DNA of 23,100 bases from Rhizoclosmatium globosum (GCA_002104985.1 MCGO01000381.1:1-23100), one strand, 5' to 3'. Numbered from the stretch's first letter, positions 11,855 through 18,806 are shown. Made by a program: numbers and translations. Notes: generated by a model not told the origin, from the letters alone.

Positions 11855-12171
11855 GACTTAAATAATTAACTTAAATAATTAACTTAAATAATTTAATTGA
11901 GTTAATAAGCCGCAAACGCATATCATAAATATAGGCCACAGTAACCTTAAACATAAACCGCAAACGCATATCCTTTATATAAGCCGCAAGCACTTGTTAT
12001 TAATTACGTTGGTAATATGATTTACTAGGTTAATAAATATAATTTAATAAGAGTTTTTATTTATAAGTTAATCACGACGTAAATAGAATAAATAACATTA
12101 TATTTAAATATACTTTATCATATAATCTAAATAGTGGCTCAAGACTGTAGTCCCTTTAATCTAATGTATAA

Positions 12172-12258
12172 TCTTGATATTATATATAATTTATTGATAT
12201 TATATATATTTTATTAATATTATATATATTTTATTGATATTATATATATTTTATTGAT
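12172..12258. repeat. Four to five copies of a 20-bp TTGATATTATATATATTTTA unit
   Basis: The unit repeats with a strict 20-bp period and single-base differences (TTGAT/TTAAT). Confidence 0.87.
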
Positions 12259-12497
12259 TAATAATTATTTTATTATTGTTAGTTGTTATGAGTACATAAT
12301 TATTAAATACGTGTTATTTAATTTAACTAAATTGATTAATATAAATATAGTAGGGCATTTACCTAATAGTTAATATAAGTATATACGAGCATTTTCCTAA
12401 TAGTTAATTGGATATATTCACAAATATTGATTTATATATAAAGTTGCATATCTTAATATATTTAATATCTTAATATATATTTATATTTTATATAATC

Positions 12498-12650
12498 AAA
12501 TATCTTAATATATTTTTAATAATTAATTATAATAACAAATTATTTAAAAAATATCTTAATATATTTTTAATAATTAATTATAATAACAAATTATTTAAAC
12601 TTGTGACAAATTATTTAAACTTATGACAAATTATTTAAACTTGTGACAAA
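12498..12650. repeat. Nested tandem arrays abutting the rnl 5' end
   Basis: A 51-bp unit starting AAATATCTTAATATATTT is exactly duplicated (12498-12548, 12549-12599). Its last 15 bases, ACAAATTATTTAAAC, are the core of a 20-bp unit (TTGTGACAAATTATTTAAAC) that then repeats up to 12650, where the GC-richer rnl sequence starts. The last unit is cut after GTGACAAA. A TTGTGACAAATTA fragment also lies near 1977. Confidence 0.9.
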
Positions 12651-12654
12651 GGAA

Positions 12655-13406
12655 CGTAGCACGAGTCGACCGACTTTAGGAGGCAAATCTTTGATTTGAG
12701 ACGAGTCATATAGACCGAATGAAATGAGGGATATTAGCGAAGTGACCCGGTTAATCTTAGTATTCAACTCTTACAATACCCAACATACAAGTATATATTT
12801 ATAAGGACTAAGAATAACGGACAAGTTCCATTCGAGGGAAGATAGCATAAAAGATGCCAAGTGTGGATTACTAGACTACTATTAATTGGACAACAAAAGT
12901 TGTGTGGTTAGGATAATGGCGATGTTTATTTTCTTATACTCAATCCAAAGGTTAAAGCCTTCAATAATAAGCCAGTGAACTGAAATATCTAAGTAACTGG
13001 TTAAAGAACAGTCATATGACTTAACTCTCCGAGTAGTGAAGAGCGAAAGGATAAAAGCTGGAAAACTGTTATACCCAAACAGGTATACGTTTTCAATAAT
13101 AAGCAGGGTACTTCGGTACTTTGTCTCTAGGGAGATTTTGCTGAGTAAAAATAGTAGGCGATAGTGAATAGTACCGAGAGGGAAAGTTGAATAAAGTAAC
13201 ACGGATGTGTGGTGAAATAGAACATGAAACAATTGGCATTTAAAGAGAAGAGGAGTTAAGACTCTTATTCTTTACCTATTGCATAATGGGTCAGTTAGTT
13301 AATAGCTTGGAGCAAGATGAAAGTCGAGTGAAAACAGTGTAAGTTCCAACTATTAGACCCGAACCCAGGTGAACCAGTCAACATCAGGTTTATAGACCGA
13401 ACAAGT
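12655..13406 (+). rRNA. rnl: rnl exon 1 (domain I and first part of domain II)
   Basis: Covers the equivalent of E. coli 23S from the 5' end to about position 741. The AACTGAAATATCTAAGTA and GTAGTGAAGAGCGAAAGGA blocks anchor domain I, and CTATTGCATAATGGGTCAGT anchors the start of domain II. The stretch 12655-12830 has normal rRNA-like base composition and a clear hairpin (CAAATC-TTT-GATTTG at about 12684), but I cannot align it to E. coli with confidence. It may be an extended 5' domain. The exon ends at ACAAGT, which pairs with the intron guide sequence. Confidence 0.85.
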
Positions 13407-14756
13407 AAACATTTGCTTGTTAATCGACCCGTAACGGTAAACAGCATTAGAGCCCAACCTTATGAGTTTATTTTTAATAACTTGCATAAGGAGGATTTGC
13501 CAATACCGTGGTAACCAACGAAATTTATTTCTAGTAGGAACCGTAACGACTATATGGTCGACATAATATCATTTATTATTTACTTTAATAACATTTATTA
13601 TTTATTTATTTATTTATTATTATTTACTATTATTTACTTTACTGAAGCTTAAATAGCTCTTTACGCTATTTACTCCATTTAATTAAACCCAACTCTATTT
13701 ATTTAATTTTATGGAATTTAATCTATCAACTGTTATAACATTTTTACACTTAAATTATGCTATTTTTAGTTAATTATGGCTAATTTTGTATGCACCTATT
13801 CTTATGATTAAGTTGTAAAATTACTTATGATTAAGTTAAGTTATAAATCACCTATAATCAAAATATATAAATATATAAATATATTTTTTAAGCTTATAAC
13901 TTTTGTAACCTACGCTCATATTATTTACTTATGAAAAGACCAGATTTGAGTCAATTTCAAAAAGAAGCTATTGTGGGTAATTTGCTGGGTGATGGCCATC
14001 TTCAAAAAGGCTTGAACAGTAAATTTCCACGATTGGTTTTTCATAGAGGTGGAAAAGACGCACCTCTTATTTATGCACAACATCTAAAAGAGATTTATGG
14101 CAATATCACTAAACAAGATATTAAAGTATCTCTTTCTAAAGCAGGTCGTTATACTTCTTATTTTGCTACTAGAAGTTTGCCTGCACTTGATTATTATTAT
14201 GACCTGTTTTATCAAAATTCTAAACTTAAATTTGTATCTCCTCTATTGCTTAACCACGTAACACCTATTAGTTTGGCTTATTGGATTATGGACGACGGTT
14301 ATATGGATCGTACTAGCACAGGTATTAGTACTGATGGCTTCACTGAAGCAGAAGTTCTTTTTTTGAGTAAACTTTTGGCAGATAAATTTAATTTGCAAAA
14401 TACTGTTAGAACTCACACTAGAACTCGTGGTTTTGATAAATTGCCATATAAAGGTGATAAACCTTTGTCTTGGACAATTCACATTAGAGTTAACTCTATG
14501 GATCTACTAAGATCTTTGGTTACTCCTTATATGATTCCTGTAATGATGTATAAAATTACTCCCAAATAATATAATAATATACAATAAACTGATAAGTACA
14601 CAAGCATATAATATTATAGATATGTGAAGATATAGTCTACCTTGCGCTAAAGCGTAAATTAGTTAATGCTAGTTAGCTTTTATATATTAGCTCTAATATG
14701 TTTAAGTATGTTTAAATATAAATATATTAGCTTTAATAAGTTACAATTAACTAATG
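13407..14756 (+). other. Group I intron 1 in rnl, in the helix-35 hairpin
   Basis: P1 is visible: exon ACAAGT (13401-13406) pairs with intron GCTTGT (13415-13420), with the conserved U.G wobble at the splice site. P7 is GACTA (13548-13552) with TAGTC (14633-14637). The endonuclease gene sits between them, in the P8 loop. A 10-bp stem ATTAGTTAAT (14659) / ATTAACTAAT (14746-14755) closes immediately before G14756, which I take as the terminal G. By alignment from memory the insertion lies near E. coli position 741, inside the hairpin whose loop carries the modified bases around 745-747. The 5' boundary is firm. The 3' boundary could be off by a few bases. I have not assigned a structural subgroup. 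Confidence 0.85.
13931..14569 (+). CDS. LAGLIDADG homing endonuclease, I-SceI-like, in rnl intron 1
   Basis: Encodes a 212-residue site-specific DNA endonuclease whose role is to copy its intron into intron-less rnl alleles; such proteins may also help splicing. Two LAGLIDADG-type motifs are present: VGNLLGDGHL (residues 15-24, likely metal-binding D21) and LAYWIMDDG (115-123, likely D122). The TPISLAYWIMDDG region and the C-terminal TPYMIPVMMYK segment resemble I-SceI, the omega-intron endonuclease of yeast rnl. The start is the first ATG after a run of stops, and the frame is not joined to the exon. It is intact and somewhat shorter than I-SceI at the N-terminus. All 27 Leu codons avoid TTA and there is no ATA, TCA or TGA. 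Being intact and in a usual position, it is probably active, but that is inference. Confidence 0.93.
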   Translation: MKRPDLSQFQKEAIVGNLLGDGHLQKGLNSKFPRLVFHRGGKDAPLIYAQHLKEIYGNITKQDIKVSLSKAGRYTSYFATRSLPALDYYYDLFYQNSKLKFVSPLLLNHVTPISLAYWIMDDGYMDRTSTGISTDGFTEAEVLFLSKLLADKFNLQNTVRTHTRTRGFDKLPYKGDKPLSWTIHIRVNSMDLLRSLVTPYMIPVMMYKITPK

Positions 14757-15615
14757 CCAGTTTATTCATAACTGGTGAATTGTGGGATGTTGCAAAATCC
14801 TTTGAAGAATGTTGATTAGTGGTGAAATGTTTATCGAACTTGGATATAGCTGGTTTATCGCGAAAACTATTTAAGTAGTTGTATTATTCTTTTCTTTATC
14901 CAGTATAGTACCAGATTAGTCTGTTCTCATAAAGGGATAACATGATAAATAATATATCAGACGGTAGATGAGAAGGTCTATTGTCAAGAGAGAAACAACT
15001 CCATCCATAGGTTAAAGTTCCCCAATTATAGCTAAGTGAATTTAAGACAATCAGCTGATAAATACCTTCATAATGTAAGAATAGTAGATTCTACCCTTAA
15101 GAGAGTGGATAACACCACAAGGAAGAGTTTTATAAACTTTAGGTCATATTGTCAGAAATGTACGGATCTCTATGTTATATACTTTAACCATGGGCAACAA
15201 ATGTTGCGGTAGCGATACGAGAAGATATATATTTTCTTTGATAATGCTGACATGAGTAACGTAAAAAAGAGAGTTAGAATCTCTCTCCCCTCAAGCCCTA
15301 GGTTTTCGACGATAGTCTTAAGCACGTCTGAGTTATTTGGTACCTAACCTTTAATTAGGGATGGTTTTGTCAATCAGGAAATAAAAGTACCATACTTAAA
15401 CCGACACTGGTGGGCTAGAACTTGAATGTTCGCAGGGGTACAGCTACCCATCTAAAAGGAATTCGGCAAACAGGAAGGCGACTGTGACTTTGAACTCAGT
15501 TATAAGCAAACTTCATAAGGAAGTATTTATAACGTCATCTGCCCTATGCTAGTAAGTGAAAATTATCCAATTCGCGTTGTCATAATCTAAGCTCTAGTCA
15601 ATGGCTGCTGTAACT
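14757..15615 (+). rRNA. rnl: rnl exon 2 (rest of domain II, domain III, start of domain IV)
   Basis: Runs from the 3' side of helix 35 (AACTGGTGAATTGTGG) through ATAGCTGGTTTATCGCGAAA, GAATGCTGACATAAGTAACG-like sequence at about 15242, the AAACCGACACTGGTGG block at 15398 and GGAATTCGGCAAA at 15459, to the first half of helix 69 (GGCTGCTGTAACT, ending 15615). At 859 nt against about 1,170 in E. coli it is reduced, as is common in mitochondria, mainly in domain III. Confidence 0.88.
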
Positions 15616-15764
15616 GGACACTTAAGTGTTTAATATTGGCATCGATCTAAGCGTTCCGCATTTCGCTATAAAAATGCTAACATTATTATTTATTTTACAT
15701 TAAAGAAGATTCTAACCTGATCTTCATGCTTAACGGGCTCGCAAACCCAATCTGGGTAGATATG

Positions 15765-15814
15765 GTTATTTTAGTGTAGTTGTTTATAAGTGGGTTCGAT
15801 TCCCATAATTGGCC
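15765..15814 (+). other. tRNA-shaped element lacking an anticodon arm (inside rnl intron 2)
   Basis: Fifty bases fit a tRNA outline with the anticodon arm and variable region removed: acceptor GTTATTT (15765-15771) facing AATTGGC (15807-15813) with six of seven positions paired counting G.U; TA at 8-9; a 16-nt D arm (15774-15789) with a weak stem; and a T arm GTGGG-TTCGATT-CCCAT (15790-15806), perfectly paired counting one G.U. TAGTGTAGTTG (15772) matches the A-box consensus and GGTTCGATTCC (15793) the B-box consensus exactly. It cannot decode codons. It may be a tRNA remnant, a tRNA-like fold of the intron, or chance around a T-arm look-alike. Confidence 0.45.
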
Positions 15815-15976
15815 GTGAGGTTAACAAGGTATAAATGACTCTATAATAAATTCTAATGGGCATAGTTTAAGAGACTAATTATATATAACGCATTCAACAT
15901 TGTTCTATTTGTTTATGAAGTAATTAATTACTTTGAATTGTTTACCAACTATTGTCATTATGACGTAGTTTATTCT

Positions 15977-17113
15977 ATGGTTTTCTATACATTTATCCCG
16001 GGGTACGTTACTAATAAACGTTACTTCGCAAAATATTCTACTGAAGCTTCTAAAACACCTAAAGTTTCTAAAGCTGTAGTAGAGGTACCAGCTGATATTA
16101 ATGAAGATATTAGACATAAAATTAATGAAGTACAACTGAATCCTTTTTGGATTGCAGGTTTCTGCGCAGCAGAGGGTTCTTTTTTCTTGGGTAATTCTAA
16201 ATCTAAAATTACTCCTGGTTTTATGCTAAGTATTACAACTTCCGACCAATATGTAATTTGGGCTATTAAATCTTTTTTTAAAGTAGGTATTGTACGTACT
16301 GACAAAAAAAGTAATTTGGTTGTTTTTTCTGTCACTAATGTAGGAGAATTGGTTAACGTAATTATTCCATTTTTCGACAAATTCCCTATCATTGGCAATA
16401 AAGCTCTAGATTACCGTGATTTTCGTGAAGCTTGCTTTATTCTTCATGGAACAAGTTCTCAGAACACTCATAACAGACTTATTCAGTTGTGGGCTAATAT
16501 GAATACTGGTCGTGACTATACTTTGCCTGAAAATCGCGCTATGATCTATAGTATTAATATGCCTTCTTTGTCTTTGAACGCACCTTACGGTGAATTCAAA
16601 AATCCTGTAGATAAAAACAAAAAAATTGATTGTATTTATTCTACAGAAGTTGATAACCTGATTTCTCAAGTAGTTTTGGATCCTTGGTGGATTGCAGGAT
16701 TTGTTTCTGGCGATGGTAGTTTCTTCATTAATAAAACTACTAGTGTTAAAGGCATGTTCTCTGTCAGCCAATCTGTAACTAACCAACATGTTTTGTGGGC
16801 TATTTGGGTTTATTTTGGTAAGGTTGGTGGTGTGTCTGGTGAGAAAAGCTCTCCAAACAGTAAATTGGTGGTGTCTGGTATTGCGGATCTAATTAATGTA
16901 ATTATTCCTTTTTTTGATAAATATTACATTTTGGGTAACAAATCTTTGGATTATGCTGATTTCAGAAAAGTATGTTTCTTGATTGCTAAAAAAGAACATT
17001 TGACTGAAGCAGGTAAAACACAATGTCTTGCTATTCGAAGCGGAATGAACTCTTATAGAGATTGTTCTAAACCTGAAAATAGAGTGCTTATTTATAAATC
17101 TGTGAATTTATAA
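15977..17113 (+). CDS. Double-motif LAGLIDADG homing endonuclease in rnl intron 2
   Basis: Encodes a 378-residue intron-borne endonuclease/maturase-type protein made of two similar LAGLIDADG_1 halves. Half 1 has NPFWIAGFCAAEGSF (motif at residues 58-67, acidic E66) and later VIIPFFDKFPIIGNKALDY. Half 2 has DPWWIAGFVSGDGSF (238-247, D246) and VIIPFFDKYYILGNKSLDY. I chose the ATG at 15977 as the first in the open frame; the frame is open upstream to 15866 but has no earlier ATG, only a TTG at 15938. About 45 residues precede the first domain, including KRYFAKYSTEASKTPK, which looks like an import presequence although the gene is intron-borne. The gene lies upstream of the intron core. The last codon before TAA is TTA, the only TTA in the frame. 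Product class is sure; target site and activity are not known. Confidence 0.92.
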   Translation: MVFYTFIPGYVTNKRYFAKYSTEASKTPKVSKAVVEVPADINEDIRHKINEVQLNPFWIAGFCAAEGSFFLGNSKSKITPGFMLSITTSDQYVIWAIKSFFKVGIVRTDKKSNLVVFSVTNVGELVNVIIPFFDKFPIIGNKALDYRDFREACFILHGTSSQNTHNRLIQLWANMNTGRDYTLPENRAMIYSINMPSLSLNAPYGEFKNPVDKNKKIDCIYSTEVDNLISQVVLDPWWIAGFVSGDGSFFINKTTSVKGMFSVSQSVTNQHVLWAIWVYFGKVGGVSGEKSSPNSKLVVSGIADLINVIIPFFDKYYILGNKSLDYADFRKVCFLIAKKEHLTEAGKTQCLAIRSGMNSYRDCSKPENRVLIYKSVNL

Positions 17114-17390
17114 TATTATTGCTAATATAATACGTCAGGGTTACATAAAACTAAACTATATGCTGGAACCTCCTTAGAGCTCTTATTACTTGATAATCAT
17201 TTAAAATTTATATAAGAGATTGGACAATCAGCAGGAAACCAACAATATTCAGTATTATGCTGATCTTTAGTAGGATCCTCAGAGACTTTACGTTTAGCAA
17301 ATCTAAGTTAAAAAGTTTGACGACTTTATTAATATTTAACTTAGGTGGGAAAATAAAGTCCAACTCATTTAAAAATATTTGAGATAAATG

Positions 17391-17875
17391 CTAACGGTAC
17401 TAAGGTAGCGAAATTCCTTGGCACTTAATTGGTGTCCCGCATGAATGGTGGAACGATCTTCCGACTGTCTCTTAGGTGGACTGTGTGAAATTATACTTTG
17501 GGTGCAAATACCCGTAACTCTCTGGCGGACGGGAAGACCCTATTGAGCTTCACTGTTATGAATCGACGTGACTTTTAGTCCTTCTACGATTCAAAGACAG
17601 TTTCACTGGGGCGGTGTGCTTCTAAATTGTAACGAAGCATTACAAAGGTAAGAGAGAATACTATGTATTCTTCGCAATTTATTGCTCTCATAATGGATTA
17701 AACTTACTTGACAAGTTGGCAAACAAGCCTCCTTGGAATTCAACATAGCTGCTCTATGTTGGGTTTGTCATAGTGATCCGGAAGTTTTTGCTTCCGCTTA
17801 AAGAATTAAAGCTACCATAGGGATAACAGGCTGGTATAGAGTTGGAGTCCACATCTTACTCTACGCTCGGCACCT
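17391..17875 (+). rRNA. rnl: rnl exon 3 (domains IV-V)
   Basis: Begins with the 3' half of helix 69 (CTAACGGTACTAAGGTAGCG) and runs through GAAATTCCTTGGCACTTAAT, GCATGAATGG, GGGAAGACCCTATTGAGCTT, ACTGGGGCGGTGTGCTTCTA and AGGGATAACAGGCTG to CGGCACCT, equivalent to E. coli 1916-2500. The classic omega intron site (after 2449, TAGGGATAACAGG at 17818-17830) is present and uninterrupted. Confidence 0.92.
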
Positions 17876-18376
17876 TAATAATATAAATAACTTATCTTTT
17901 CAAGTATGTATTACAAAATCATACTTAAGGTAGTATATAGTTAGTTATTTATCGGGGCATTTCTGTTATAATTTAAACAGATTTAGAATTCAAGCGATAT
18001 GCTGGAACATCCTTAGAGCTTTTATCTCTAATTTTGCTAGTATTTAATATTATAGTGTAGTGCAGTAACTGGTTAACATAAAGATTTATTAAAATATTTT
18101 ATAATTACCTTAAAACTAGAGTACTACTTTACACTATGTTACAACTTATTTAAAGCAATTAGTAAATTTAAAAGATTGGATAATCAGCAGATAACCAACG
18201 AGAATTATAGTCATATAGCTCTTTAGTAGGTATCTCAGAGACTACACGCTTGACAGAGTAATTTACTCTGATGATATAGTCCGATCCTAATGGAAACATT
18301 AGGGATGTTTGAGCTGTGGAAAGATACAAGTCTTTGTTCAAATATCGGGAAGTTAACTTACTTCCTAACATTATAG
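17876..18376 (+). other. Group I intron 3 in rnl at E. coli position 2500 (no ORF)
   Basis: The exons join as CGGCACCT / CGATGTCGACTC, which places the 501-nt intron after the equivalent of U2500 in the peptidyl-transferase centre, a known group I site. The intron ends in G18376. P7 is GACTA (18240-18244) with TAGTC (18277-18281). P8 is CAGAGTAA-T-TTACTCTG (18254-18270). P9 is a perfect CCTAATG-GAAA-CATTAGG GNRA-tetraloop hairpin (18286-18303). Near the 5' end ATAAATAACT and AGTTATTTAT form a 10-bp stem that probably extends P1. Its core strongly resembles that of intron 2. It has no credible ORF, so it would need helpers for any mobility. Confidence 0.9.
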
Positions 18377-18785
18377 CGATGTCGACTCTTCTTATCCTGG
18401 GGCTGCAAGAGGTCCCAAGGGTGCAGCTGTTCTCTGCATAAAAAGGTACGTGAGTTGGGTTAAGTACGTCGCGAGACAGTACGGTCCCTATCCTCAGAGA
18501 GATTGGAAAAATTAAGATCGAGGATCATGGTACGAGAGGACCTGATTATGTAAACCACTGGTGAAGATTAAACATAGTTGTTCTCAAGCTAAGTTTACCA
18601 ACGTTAACTCCTGAAATCATCTTAAGGAGGAAACACGGTCTGTTTTAAGTTTTTCTTATAATAAAGGAGATAGAACATCTCCGTGATATACTACAGCTTT
18701 CATACTAGGTATATCTGAATCATTTGATTATTTTAAATGCTATCTTCCTTATACTATGATAACTATTTGCTACCTACTCGTGGTG
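18377..18785 (+). rRNA. rnl: rnl exon 4 (rest of domain V, domain VI)
   Basis: Starts CGATGTCGACTCTTCTTATC and carries ATCCTGGGGCTG, AGAGGTCCCAAGGGT, the P-loop-adjacent GTTCTCTGCATAAAAAGGTA segment, GTCGCGAGACAGTACGGTCC and the sarcin-ricin loop GTACGAGAGGACC (18530-18542), then CTCCTGAAATCATCTTAAGG. The 3' end is approximate: ACTCGTG at 18776-18782 can pair with the 5' end. A hairpin AGACC-GTT-GGTCT at 18794-18806 lies just beyond and could mark processing or termination. Confidence 0.88.
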
Positions 18786-18793
18786 TTATCGTG

Positions 18794-18806
18794 AGACCGT
18801 TGGTCT
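18794..18806 (+). terminator. Possible 3'-end hairpin of rnl
   Basis: AGACC-GTT-GGTCT is a 5-bp GC-containing hairpin, the last GC-rich structure before the AT-rich spacer. A role in ending or processing the rRNA is inference; it could instead belong to the mature 3' end. Confidence 0.3.

Larger units (their letters stand above)
10789..11992 (+). repeat. Four dispersed copies of an AAGCCGCAARCGC motif
   Basis: Copies are at 10789 (AAGCCGCAAGCGCG), 11907 (AAGCCGCAAACGCA), 11956 (AACCGCAAACGCA) and 11981 (AAGCCGCAAGCAC). The motif is strikingly GC-rich for this spacer and always in the same orientation. The last three lie within 90 bases. The coordinates are the outer limits of the family. Confidence 0.75.
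8272..12497. other. AT-rich spacer, part 3, upstream of rnl
   Basis: No gene is recognisable. This part has the densest set of 13-nt hairpins (8627, 8845, 9261, 10062, 10418, 10655, 11272, 11304, 11818), many direct duplications, four copies of a CCGCAA..GC motif, and a slightly GC-richer patch at about 11160-11360 that includes two runs of five C. I looked for tRNA and protein signatures on both strands and found none I would defend. Confidence 0.78.
15616..17390 (+). other. Group I intron 2 in rnl, in helix 69
   Basis: The exons join as GCTGTAACT / CTAACGGTACTAAGG, equivalent to E. coli 1915/1916, so the intron interrupts the inter-subunit bridge helix 69. P7 is GACTTTA (17284-17290) with TAAAGTC (17354-17360). 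P8 is CTAAGTTAAA / TTTAACTTAG between them. A conserved core stretch lies at 17160-17300 (TGCTGGAACCTCCTTAGAGC, GACAATCAGCAGG, CTCAGAGACTTTACG). The endonuclease gene lies upstream of this core, in the P1-P2 region, unlike in intron 1. A 5-bp P1 candidate is exon TAACT with GGTTA at 15819-15823, which would place the tRNA-like element in the P1 loop. The 5' splice site rests on exon alignment only. Confidence 0.8.
12655..18785 (+). rRNA. rnl: Mitochondrial large-subunit ribosomal RNA gene with three group I introns
   Basis: Encodes the rRNA of the large mitoribosomal subunit. Exons as read are about 12655-13406, 14757-15615, 17391-17875 and 18377-18785, together about 2.5 kb, a usual mitochondrial size. 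Conserved blocks appear in the expected order: GTGAACTGAAATATCTAAGT (12976, domain I), GTAGTGAAGAGCGAAAGG, AATGGGTCAG (13285), GGTGAATTGTGG and ATAGCTGGTTTATCGCGAAA (domain II), AACCGACACTGGTGGGC (15399), ACTAAGGTAGCGAAATTCCT (17399), GACTGGGGCGGTGTG-like sequence (17603), AGGGATAACAGGCTG (17819), ATCCTGGGGCTG (18395), GTCGCGAGACAGT (18468) and the sarcin-ricin loop GTACGAGAGGACC (18530). The 5' end is uncertain (12650-12810). I place it near 12655 because CACGAGT at 12660-12666 is complementary to ACTCGTG at 18776-18782, as expected for the helix joining the rRNA ends. Confidence 0.95.

Noticed and set aside
12373..12381. ATATAAGTA, the yeast mitochondrial promoter nonamer, upstream of rnl
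   Set aside because: The same nonamer also occurs at 2487-2495 with no gene behind it, and such a string is expected by chance in DNA this AT-rich. The CUN=Leu code argues against a close relative of Saccharomyces.
234..12654. CRISPR array or other regularly spaced repeat system
   Set aside because: The palindromes are irregularly spaced, occur in both orientations and have no uniform spacers. The organellar context also makes this implausible.
12655..12830. A mitochondrial RNase P RNA gene before rnl
   Set aside because: I looked for the conserved P4 strands (GAGGAAAGTC-like and ACAGAA-like). Only a poor GAGGCAAATC is present, so there is no support.
12882..13232. A 116-residue open frame on the minus strand
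   Set aside because: It is antisense to conserved rnl exon 1, including the universally conserved CTGAAATATCTAAGTA block.
15938..15976. TTG start giving the intron 2 endonuclease 13 extra residues
   Set aside because: An ATG follows at 15977, well before the first domain. Nothing supports a TTG start, though the frame is open upstream.
14243..16789. Minus-strand open frames at 14243-14482, 15905-16135, 16021-16398 and 16406-16789
   Set aside because: They are antisense shadows of the two LAGLIDADG genes or of the region at the start of the second, with no domain features.
18168..18371. A 67-residue open frame on the minus strand
   Set aside because: It is antisense to the structured core of intron 3 (P7, P8, P9), which explains the sequence better.
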